Below, piece by piece: positions 1 to 5,321 of a stretch of DNA of 5,321 nucleotides. The stretch is taken from assembly GCA_004294465.1 (NCBI GenBank), contig REAV01000112.1, forward strand, positions 1 through 5,321, given 5' to 3'. Position 1 is the first letter of the stretch. Each line of letters opens with the position of its first letter. The stretch is from Sphingobacteriia bacterium (GTDB lineage Bacteria; Bacteroidota; Bacteroidia; Chitinophagales; Chitinophagaceae). The translations under genes and the position numbers were made by a program. The notes under the pieces are model-generated. The model saw only the letters and a list, made by a program, of their open reading frames with translations. It had not been told where the DNA came from and did no database searches.

Positions 1-55
1 ATATATTATATGTGTTTATTTTTACCCTTTTTATGCCCAAATTTTGATTCTACAT

Positions 56-73
56 TGGTATAAGTTGATACCA
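56..73. promoter_or_regulatory. Inverted repeat upstream of glnN, possible operator
   Basis: The six-base arms TGGTAT (56-61) and ATACCA (68-73) are exact reverse complements separated by six bases, and pairing stops immediately outside them. The repeat covers the TTG (65-67) that I propose as the -33 promoter element of glnN, which is where a dimeric regulator could block or help RNA polymerase. Glutamine synthetase genes are usually regulated by nitrogen supply, so a binding site here is reasonable. I cannot match it to a known regulator, and six-base arms can occur by chance in DNA this AT-rich. Confidence 0.3.
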
Positions 74-96
74 TAATATAAAAAGCTTTATTTTTG
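65..96 (+). promoter_or_regulatory. Candidate Bacteroidota-type promoter of glnN
   Basis: TATTTTTG at 89-96 fits the Bacteroidota -7 consensus TAnnTTTG exactly. A TTG at 65-67, with a 21-base spacer, can serve as the -33 element. Transcription would then start near 102-104 and leave a leader of only about 15 bases before the ATG at 119. The bases just before that ATG are A-rich and contain no Shine-Dalgarno sequence, as is usual in this phylum. The -7 match is good, but the -33 element is only three bases and therefore weak support. Confidence 0.42.
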
Positions 97-118
97 ACTC
101 GAAAAAACACGAAAACTT

Positions 119-2311
119 ATGTCTTTAAGATTTAATGCAATTAGCAACATCTCCAAAGAAAATGATGGTTTAGCATCAAAACCTAGTACAAAAATTACCG
201 GAATTTTCGGGGAAAGTGTATTTACACTCAAAACCGCACGTGAATTTTTAAGCGATGAAGCTTATAAAAGTTTAATTACTAGTATTAGAGGAGGAAAAAA
301 AATTGATAGAAATGTAGCCAGTCAGATTGCCAATGGCATTAGAGCTTGGGCAGAAAGCAAGGGTGTTACTCACTATACACACTGGTTTCAACCCTTAACA
401 GGAACTACAGCAGAAAAACATGATTCATTTTTTACTTTAAAAAGCGATGGAACCGCAATCGAAGAATTTGACGGCGCTGCTTTAATTCAACAGGAACCAG
501 ATGCATCTTCATTCCCGAGTGGTGGATTAAGAGCTACTTTCGAAGCACGCGGATATACTGCATGGGACCCTTCTTCTCCTGCTTTTATCATTGAAACTGG
601 TGATGGAAGAACATTATGTATACCTACTATTTTCGTTTCTTATACTGGTGAATCTTTAGATTACAAAGCTCCTTTATTAAAAGCGTTAGAGTCTTTGAAT
701 AAATCTGCAGTTGAAGTATGCAATTATTTCGACAAGAATGTTACTAAAGTAACCGCTACTTTGGGATGGGAACAAGAATACTTTGTTATTGACGAAGCAT
801 TGGCAAATGCTCGCCCAGATTTAGTGCAAAGTGGCAGAACTGTATTTGGAGCCGCACCAGCAAAAGGTCAACAATTAGAAGATCATTATTTTGGTTCTAT
901 TCCAGAAAGAGTGTACGCATTTATGCGCGACTACGAAGCAGAAGCCTATAAATTAGGTATTCCTTTAAGAACCCGTCACAATGAAGTAGCACCTGCACAA
1001 TTTGAGTGTGCTCCAATTTTTGAAGAAGTAAATATTGCAGTAGACCATAACACGCTATTAATGGATGTTATGAGTCGAGTTGCAAAAAGACATAAGCTCG
1101 TTGTATTGTTACATGAAAAACCATTTGCAGGTATCAATGGAAGTGGTAAGCACAATAACTGGAGTATGGCAACTGATACAGGTGTGAATTTATTAGCACC
1201 AGGAAAAACGCCAAAGACCAATTTAATGTTCCTTACTTTCTTTGTAAACACCATTAAAGCAGTTCATGATTATGCAGATATTTTACGCGCTGCAATAGCA
1301 TCTGCACCTAACGATCATCGCTTAGGTGCCAATGAAGCTCCGCCAGCAATCATTTCGGTTTTTGTTGGTCAATATTTAGCCAAGGTATTAGCTGATGTAG
1401 AAACAAGGGTTGGACATAAATTTGATGAACAAGATGAAGCAATCTTAAAATTAGATTTACACCGTAGCATTCCGGAATTGATGTTAGACAATACAGATCG
1501 TAACAGAACATCTCCTTTTGCATTTACTGGAAATAAATTTGAGTTCCGTGCTGTTGGTTCTTCTGCAAACTGTGCTATCTCAATGACTGTATTGAATACC
1601 ATTGTAGCCGATACATTGAGAAAATTCAAAATTGATGTTGATACATTAATTGAAAAAGGCGACAAGAAAGAAATTGCAATCATGCATGTAATTCAGAAAT
1701 ACATTGTAGAAAGCAAAAAAGTATTGTTCGAAGGAGATGGATATAGTGATGATTGGCATCATGAAGCTGAGCGCAGAGGTTTGCCTAATTTAAAAACTAC
1801 TCCTGTTGCTTTAGATGCAATGGTTACTGATAAAGCAAAGCATTTATTTGAAACCAATAACGTTTATTCTCATACAGAGTTAGAAGCTCGTCATGAAATT
1901 GAATTAGAGAAATACATCAAGAAGGTACAAATTGAAGCAAGAATTATGGGTGATCTAGCCATCAACCATATATTACCCGCTGCCATCAAATACCAGAACG
2001 AATTGTTGACCAATGTAAATGGTTTAAAAGCTGCTGGATTACCAGAAGTTGCTTATGCAAGTCAATTGTCGATCCTAAAAGAAGTAAGTGAGCATATTCA
2101 GATTATTCATACTAAAGTACACGGTATGGTTGAAGCAAGAAAGATTGTGAACAATATTGAGAATACTCGCACTAAAGCAATTGCTTATGAAAGTCAAGTG
2201 AAATCTGCTTTCTTCGATGAGATCAGATATCATGTTGATAAATTAGAAGGGTTGGTTGATGACGAAACATGGACTTTACCAAAATACAGAGAGATGTTGT
2301 TCCTTAGATAA
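119..2311 (+). CDS. glnN: Glutamine synthetase type III (GlnN)
   Basis: This cytoplasmic enzyme makes glutamine from glutamate and ammonium using ATP, the entry step of ammonium assimilation. The 730 residues match the usual length of about 720-730 for group III enzymes and far exceed the roughly 450-470 of group I. The N-terminal group III domain includes HWFQPLTGTTAEKH (88-101) and SGGLRATFEARGY (134-146). The barrel glutamates appear in GWEQEYF (216-222), and HNEVAPAQFE at 287-296 follows. The ATP-site signature KPFAGINGSGKHNNWS (334-349) fits the glutamine synthetase pattern K-P-x(4)-N-G-S-G-x-H-x(3)-S. NRTSPFAF (462-469) and KFEFRAVGSSAN (473-484) supply the later active-site arginine and glutamate. 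The C-terminal 200 or so residues are the helical region specific to group III. It starts at ATG 119 after a short AT-rich leader and is followed by its own hairpin terminator, so it is probably monocistronic. Group III enzymes are known as dodecamers. No damage is seen. Confidence 0.98.
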   Translation: MSLRFNAISNISKENDGLASKPSTKITGIFGESVFTLKTAREFLSDEAYKSLITSIRGGKKIDRNVASQIANGIRAWAESKGVTHYTHWFQPLTGTTAEKHDSFFTLKSDGTAIEEFDGAALIQQEPDASSFPSGGLRATFEARGYTAWDPSSPAFIIETGDGRTLCIPTIFVSYTGESLDYKAPLLKALESLNKSAVEVCNYFDKNVTKVTATLGWEQEYFVIDEALANARPDLVQSGRTVFGAAPAKGQQLEDHYFGSIPERVYAFMRDYEAEAYKLGIPLRTRHNEVAPAQFECAPIFEEVNIAVDHNTLLMDVMSRVAKRHKLVVLLHEKPFAGINGSGKHNNWSMATDTGVNLLAPGKTPKTNLMFLTFFVNTIKAVHDYADILRAAIASAPNDHRLGANEAPPAIISVFVGQYLAKVLADVETRVGHKFDEQDEAILKLDLHRSIPELMLDNTDRNRTSPFAFTGNKFEFRAVGSSANCAISMTVLNTIVADTLRKFKIDVDTLIEKGDKKEIAIMHVIQKYIVESKKVLFEGDGYSDDWHHEAERRGLPNLKTTPVALDAMVTDKAKHLFETNNVYSHTELEARHEIELEKYIKKVQIEARIMGDLAINHILPAAIKYQNELLTNVNGLKAAGLPEVAYASQLSILKEVSEHIQIIHTKVHGMVEARKIVNNIENTRTKAIAYESQVKSAFFDEIRYHVDKLEGLVDDETWTLPKYREMLFLR

Positions 2312-2347
2312 TCTTTGTGCCGACTTTAACTTAAATTTTACCGATAA

Positions 2348-2384
2348 AAAATAGTGGATCCTAAAAAATCCACTATTTTGTTTT
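2348..2384 (+). terminator. Rho-independent terminator of glnN
   Basis: A 12-bp perfect stem pairs AAAATAGTGGAT (2348-2359) with ATCCACTATTTT (2368-2379) around an eight-base loop. The descending arm runs straight into TTTTGTTTT (2376-2384). It begins 36 bases after the glnN stop codon and ends 17 bases before the next ATG. Its place and form suggest that glnN is transcribed alone and that the downstream small gene either has its own promoter or lives on read-through. Confidence 0.85.
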
Positions 2385-2401
2385 ACATAAAAATAAAACA
2401 T

Positions 2402-2773
2402 ATGAAAAAAGTATTTGGATTATTAACTATTGCACTTTGTTGTTCATTAACTACACTAATCGCTCAACCTCCAGCAGGTGGTGGTGGTCAAATGACTCCT
2501 GAGCAAAGAACAGCCATGATGAAAGAGCGTTATAAGGGAATGGGATGCAATGATGTTCAATGTGACTCATTGATTGCAATCACCAACGATATGCGTCCTA
2601 AACAAATGGCATTAAGAGATATGCCAGAAGCAGACAGACCTGCAAAAATGAAAGAGATTACTGATGAGCGTAACAAAAGAATTGAAAAAGCACTTCCAGC
2701 AGATTTAGCAAAAAAAGTAATTGAAGCAATGTCTCAACAACGCCCTGGTGGTGGAAGAGGCGGCGGAATCTAA
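2402..2773 (+). CDS. Small secreted helical protein, Spy/LTXXQ-like style, function unknown
   Basis: This gene encodes a 123-residue exported protein of unknown role. Residues 1-21 form a signal peptide: MKK, a hydrophobic stretch, then LIA before Q22, a cleavage context common in Bacteroidota. The mature part opens with a proline/glycine stretch (PPAGGGGQ), then MTPEQR (31-36), which resembles the LTxxQ motif of Spy/CpxP-like periplasmic proteins. A long charged helical stretch follows to about residue 110 (RDMPEADRPAKMKEI, DERNKRIEKAL), and the tail is glycine-rich (PGGGRGGGI). Two cysteines in the mature part (49 and 54, GCNDVQC) could form a short disulfide loop. The cysteines in the signal peptide (13 and 14) lack a proper lipobox. 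ATG 2402 is chosen because the signal peptide begins there; an in-frame GTG at 2354 lies inside the glnN terminator stem. No Shine-Dalgarno sequence is seen. A periplasmic chaperone or stress role is only a family-style guess. Confidence 0.85.
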   Translation: MKKVFGLLTIALCCSLTTLIAQPPAGGGGQMTPEQRTAMMKERYKGMGCNDVQCDSLIAITNDMRPKQMALRDMPEADRPAKMKEITDERNKRIEKALPADLAKKVIEAMSQQRPGGGRGGGI

Positions 2774-2793
2774 TTTTTTAAATTTCCCCCAAT

Positions 2794-2823
2794 AAAAAAA
2801 TCCCGATTAATCGGGATTTTTTT
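2794..2823. terminator. Bidirectional terminator between convergent genes
   Basis: These 30 bases are a perfect palindrome: A7, then TCCCGATTAATCGGGA, then T7. The GC-containing core folds into a hairpin, and each strand reads out of it into a run of seven T. It lies 20 bases past the stop of the small secreted-protein gene on the + strand and 42 bases past the accC stop on the - strand. It can therefore end both transcription units and prevent antisense read-through either way. Confidence 0.92.
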
Positions 2824-2865
2824 ATGCTTACTAGTCCGTATTTATTTCTTTTTGAAATTCTATGA

Positions 2866-4203
2866 TTATTTCATCTCGAATGATTCCAAAAACTTAGTGG
2901 TGAAATTTCCCTTTCTAAAATCTTCATTTTGCATTAATTGCAAATGAAAAGGGATGGTAGTTTTAATACCTTCAATTACATATTCACTTAAAGCTCTGTA
3001 CATGGTATCGATCGCCTCTTCTCTTGTTTGTGCAACAGTAATTAATTTACCAATCATTGAGTCGTAGTATGGCGGAATAACATAACCAGCATATACATGG
3101 CTATCTACTCTAACTCCATGACCACCTGGCGTAAACAAAGTGGTGATTTTTCCTGGAGATGGTCTGAAATCGTTGTAAGGATCTTCTGCATTGATTCTAC
3201 ATTCAATCGCATGCATCATCGGTTCATAATTTCTACCAGAAATTTTTTCACCCATGGCAATTTTGATCTGCTCTTTGATCAAATCAAAACTTACCACTTC
3301 TTCCGTAACACAATGTTCTACTTGTATACGGGTATTCATTTCCATGAAATAAAAATTACGGTGCTTATCTACCAAGAACTCAATTGTACCAACACTTTCG
3401 TAATTTATTGCCGAAGCAGCTTTAATTGCAGCTTCTCCCATTTTCTGACGTAGTTCCGGAGTCATAAATGGAGATGGAGATTCTTCTACTAATTTTTGGT
3501 GTCTACGTTGTATAGAACAATCACGCTCACTTAAATGACAAACATTTCCGTATTGATCTCCTGCAATTTGAATTTCGATATGACGTGGCTCTTCTACAAA
3601 TTTTTCCATGTAGATCCCATCATTTTTAAAGGAAGCAGCTGCTTCCATTTTAGCAGTCGTATAGGCTTTTTCAATCTCACTTTCTTCCCAAACAACACGC
3701 ATACCTTTTCCACCACCACCTGCAGTTGCTTTTAAAATTACTGGGTATCCAACTTCTTTGGCTAATTGCTTGGTTTGTTCTACACTTTCCAACAATCCCT
3801 CACCTCCTGGAACTACTGGCACTCCTGCCCTGATCATCGTTTCTTTTGCAGTAATCTTATCCCCCATTTTATTGATCATCTCTGGAGTAGGACCAATAAA
3901 TTTAATTCCATGATCGGCACAAATTTGAGAAAATTTGGCATTCTCTGCTAAGAATCCATATCCTGGGTGAATGGCATCTGCATTGGTAATTTCCGCGGCA
4001 GCCATTATATGGGCTATGTTCAGATATGAGTCGGCACTTTGAGGTTTACCTATACAAACGGCTTCGTCTGCAAACTTTACATGCAAACTTTCACGGTCAG
4101 CTGTTGAATATACGGCTACCGTTTTAATACCCATTTCTCTACAGGTTCTAATTACACGTAATGCAATTTCACCCCTGTTGGCAATTAATATTTTTTTAAA
4201 CAT
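2866..4203 (-). CDS. accC: Biotin carboxylase subunit of acetyl-CoA carboxylase (AccC)
   Basis: AccC uses ATP and bicarbonate to carboxylate the biotin on AccB, the first half-reaction of malonyl-CoA synthesis for fatty acids. At 445 residues it is close to the E. coli length of 449. The N-terminal domain starts [16 protein letters not shown] and includes [10 protein letters not shown] (79-88). The ATP-grasp domain has GDK with Lys116, Lys158 in ILKAT, the glycine loop 162-165 (AGGGGKGMR), His208, RRHQK (233-237), Glu275, and the metal and catalytic group [10 protein letters not shown] (288-297). Arg336 in ECRINAEDP is the likely counterpart of E. coli Arg338. All expected catalytic residues are present. 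The C-terminal domain is intact to the TAA. It starts 16 bases after accB on the same strand, so the two are almost surely co-transcribed. The length suits the stand-alone bacterial subunit, not a longer propionyl-CoA or pyruvate carboxylase fusion. Confidence 0.98.
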   Translation of the reverse strand: MFKKILIANRGEIALRVIRTCREMGIKTVAVYSTADRESLHVKFADEAVCIGKPQSADSYLNIAHIMAAAEITNADAIHPGYGFLAENAKFSQICADHGIKFIGPTPEMINKMGDKITAKETMIRAGVPVVPGGEGLLESVEQTKQLAKEVGYPVILKATAGGGGKGMRVVWEESEIEKAYTTAKMEAAASFKNDGIYMEKFVEEPRHIEIQIAGDQYGNVCHLSERDCSIQRRHQKLVEESPSPFMTPELRQKMGEAAIKAASAINYESVGTIEFLVDKHRNFYFMEMNTRIQVEHCVTEEVVSFDLIKEQIKIAMGEKISGRNYEPMMHAIECRINAEDPYNDFRPSPGKITTLFTPGGHGVRVDSHVYAGYVIPPYYDSMIGKLITVAQTREEAIDTMYRALSEYVIEGIKTTIPFHLQLMQNEDFRKGNFTTKFLESFEMK

Positions 4204-4219
4204 TGAGCTAGTTTAGATT

Positions 4220-4699
4220 TTAGGCAGGTTCTACCAAAAATAAAGGTTGATCATATTCCACTGGGCTGGCATCTTCTACCAAAACCTTAACAATGGTCCC
4301 TTTTATTTCACTTTCAATTTCATTAAAGAGCTTCATCGCTTCAATAATACAAACTACTTTTCCTGGTGCAATTTCAGTACCCACATCAGCAAGTATTGGC
4401 TTGTCTGGAGATGATCTTCTGTAGAATGTTCCAATCATCGGGCTTTTCACAGTAATTAGATTATCTGTTTTAGGCGCTGCTGATGGTGCTGCTGCTACAG
4501 GAGCTGGTGCTGATGCAGGAGCTGCTGGTGCAGGTGCAGCCTGTGTAGTAAATACTTGATGACTTGGTGCAGCAACAGTAATTGGGGCCTCTTCTTTTTG
4601 CTTGATGGTTACTTTACCATCTTTATCTTCAATGCTTATCTCGCCAATATTACTTTTGTTGATGATTTTGATTAATTCGTGGATTTGTTTTAAGTCCAT
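4220..4699 (-). CDS. accB: Biotin carboxyl carrier protein of acetyl-CoA carboxylase (AccB)
   Basis: AccB carries the biotin that shuttles carboxyl groups from AccC to the carboxyltransferase AccA/AccD. The protein has 159 residues (E. coli 156). Residues 1-37 are the N-terminal helix and strand region (MDLKQIHELIKIINKS). An alanine/proline-rich flexible linker runs from about 54 to 76, and the biotinyl domain fills 80-159. The biotin site is EAMKLFNE, with the modified lysine at residue 123 (bases 4331-4333). I chose ATG at 4697-4699 because MDLKQI matches the family start; a TTG three codons upstream (4706-4708) keeps the frame open but is less likely. The gene heads a tight pair with accC, 16 bases downstream. 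Upstream lies a 153-base gap with a terminator for efp and two direct repeats, so accBC probably has its own promoter there. Confidence 0.97.
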   Translation of the reverse strand: MDLKQIHELIKIINKSNIGEISIEDKDGKVTIKQKEEAPITVAAPSHQVFTTQAAPAPAAPASAPAPVAAAPSAAPKTDNLITVKSPMIGTFYRRSSPDKPILADVGTEIAPGKVVCIIEAMKLFNEIESEIKGTIVKVLVEDASPVEYDQPLFLVEPA

Positions 4700-4718
4700 A
4701 AATGGCAATTTTTGGGGT

Positions 4719-4735
4719 AAAATCGGTTGTTTTTA
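4719..4735. repeat. Direct repeat copy proximal to accB
   Basis: On the + strand this reads AAAATCGGTTGTTTTTA. It matches the copy at 4771-4787 at 16 of 17 positions (C/G difference at the sixth base). It lies 19 bases before the accB ATG on the - strand, so it would fall in the leader or the promoter. A protein-binding site is possible, but a remnant of local duplication is also possible. Confidence 0.55.
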
Positions 4736-4770
4736 GTCGATTGGGAGGGCAAAATAGCCTTTTTTTACTA

Positions 4771-4787
4771 AAAATGGGTTGTTTTTA
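4771..4787. repeat. Direct repeat copy distal to accB
   Basis: On the + strand this reads AAAATGGGTTGTTTTTA, the second copy of the 17-base element at 4719-4735. Both copies have the same orientation, with starts 52 bases apart. Between them, on the - strand, TATTTTG (4756-4750) is one base short of the TAnnTTTG promoter box, and no good -33 element precedes it, so I do not annotate a promoter there. Confidence 0.55.
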
Positions 4788-4795
4788 TATTTTTT

Positions 4796-4828
4796 AAAAA
4801 AAAGGCCTGGAGTTATACACAACAGGCC
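4796..4828 (-). terminator. Rho-independent terminator downstream of efp
   Basis: Read on the - strand, GGCCTG (4828-4823) pairs with CAGGCC (4809-4804) across a 13-base loop, followed at once by eight T (4803-4796). It begins 24 bases after the efp stop codon. The six-base GC-rich stem and T-run are a textbook form, though the loop is long. It suggests that much efp transcription stops before accB, with possible partial read-through. Confidence 0.75.
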
Positions 4829-4852
4829 AAAAAATGCTTAAATTCTTATCTT

Positions 4853-5321
4853 CTAGTCTTTTACTCTTTCTAAATATTCGCCTGTTTTTGTATTCACACG
4901 AATACTTTCTCCTTGATCAACAAATAATGGCACCATTACAGTTGCACCATTTTCAATTGTTGCTGCCTTTAAAGCTCTTGTTGCTGTATCGCCTCTTAAA
5001 CCAGGTTCACAATAGGTAATTTTTACAACGATCTTTTCAGGAAGCTCTGCTCCTATAGGTAATTCAGTTTCAGTATTGATAAAAACAAATACTTCTGAAC
5101 CATCCATCAAGAACTGAGGTGCGTCAATCATCTCCTCTCCTAATGCAATCTGCTCAAAGGTTTCGTTGTTCATTAAATTGTATCCGCTTTCATCTTTATA
5201 TAGATATTGGAAAGCTTTTTTCTCCACTCGAACTGGATAAATATTTTCTCCACTATTCCAAGTTTTCTCAATTGACCTCTTATTGTCTACGCCTTTTAAT
5301 TTAGCCCAAACTTTATCAGCG
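4853..5321 (-). CDS. efp: Elongation factor P, N-terminus cut by window edge
   Basis: EF-P binds the ribosome between the P and E sites and relieves stalling at consecutive prolines. The frame is open from the right edge to TAG at 4853-4855, giving 155 visible residues of an expected 188 or so. About 33 N-terminal residues, including the loop with the residue usually modified (Lys34 in E. coli), lie just outside. Visible parts are the end of domain I (AKLKGVDNKRSIEKTW), domain II (QYLYKDESGYNLMNNETFEQ), and domain III from PGLRGDTAT to the end. The last 38 residues begin with the EF-P signature K-x-A-x(4)-G-x(2)-[LIV]-x-V-P-x(2)-[LIV]-x(2)-G, and the protein ends GEYLERVKD. The GTG at 5225-5227 is an internal valine codon, not the start, since conserved EF-P sequence continues upstream of it. 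It lies upstream of accB on the same strand, separated by a terminator. Confidence 0.96.
   Translation of the reverse strand, partial: ADKVWAKLKGVDNKRSIEKTWNSGENIYPVRVEKKAFQYLYKDESGYNLMNNETFEQIALGEEMIDAPQFLMDGSEVFVFINTETELPIGAELPEKIVVKITYCEPGLRGDTATRALKAATIENGATVMVPLFVDQGESIRVNTKTGEYLERVKD

Noticed and set aside
295..301. A AAA AAA slippery heptamer in the glnN reading frame, next to an SD-like string
   Set aside because: A -1 shift meets TGA at 304-306 and a +1 shift also reaches a stop within a few codons, while the normal frame encodes a full-length conserved enzyme. The SD-like string is also too close for the known -1 stimulatory spacing.
976..1683. Open frames on the - strand opposite glnN
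   Set aside because: They lie entirely antisense to strongly conserved GlnN coding sequence, and their translations look like cysteine/serine-rich shadow peptides with no recognisable domain.
2354..2401. In-frame GTG start giving a 139-residue version of the small secreted protein
   Set aside because: The GTG lies in the stem of the glnN terminator, and the extension would put 16 charged or mixed residues before a clear MKK signal peptide. ATG 2402 is far better.
3097..3951. Open frames on the + strand opposite accC
   Set aside because: They are antisense to conserved AccC, are rich in Phe, Cys, His and Ser as expected of shadow frames, and have no start signals or domains.
4700..4708. TTG start for accB three codons upstream of the ATG
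   Set aside because: MDLKQI matches the usual AccB N-terminus, and ATG is preferred over TTG.
4748..4759. GGC-AAAATA-GCC hairpin followed by a T-run on the + strand
   Set aside because: The stem is only three base pairs, and no + strand gene ends near it, so it is not a credible terminator.
4813..4821. TTATACACA, a match to the DnaA-box pattern TTATNCACA
   Set aside because: It is a single copy in the loop of the efp terminator, with no cluster of boxes and no dnaA or other replication gene nearby. One match is plausible by chance in AT-rich DNA.
5225..5227. GTG as the start of a 124-residue efp product
   Set aside because: The frame stays open to the window edge and encodes conserved EF-P sequence upstream, so this is an internal valine in a gene cut by the window edge.
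4834..5304. Two short + strand open frames opposite efp
   Set aside because: They overlap conserved EF-P coding sequence antisense, and the leucine-rich translation reflects the complementary codons rather than a real membrane peptide.

Overview
This window looks like ordinary chromosomal housekeeping DNA from a Bacteroidota bacterium. Chitinophagaceae or a relative is my best guess, by inference only. Supporting signs are strong AT richness, a group III (GlnN-type) glutamine synthetase, an efp-accB-accC gene order, a TAnnTTTG-type promoter box, and A/T-rich start contexts with no Shine-Dalgarno sequence at any of the four visible starts. I see no mobile element, CRISPR array, tRNA, rRNA or phage gene, and no sign of an undescribed multi-gene system.

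Layout: bases 1-118 are an AT-rich upstream region with a candidate promoter and a 6-bp inverted repeat. Next, on the + strand, is glnN (119-2311), a complete group III glutamine synthetase, closed by its own hairpin terminator. A small secreted helical protein of the Spy/LTXXQ-like style follows on the same strand (2402-2773). A perfect 30-bp palindromic terminator at 2794-2823 then lies between the two convergent blocks and can serve both.

On the - strand, read from the right edge, are efp (elongation factor P, N-terminus cut off by the window edge), a hairpin terminator, a 153-base gap holding a near-identical pair of 17-bp direct repeats, accB (biotin carboxyl carrier protein) and accC (biotin carboxylase). 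AccB and AccC are the biotin half of acetyl-CoA carboxylase: AccC carboxylates the biotin on AccB, and the carboxyltransferase subunits AccA and AccD, not in this window, make malonyl-CoA for fatty acid synthesis. EF-P relieves ribosome stalling at proline runs. GlnN assimilates ammonium and is not functionally tied to the other block.

The most useful non-coding observations are the direct-repeat pair upstream of accBC (start-to-start spacing 52 bp, about five helical turns), the inverted repeat over the glnN -33 region, and the terminator that may partly uncouple efp from accBC.
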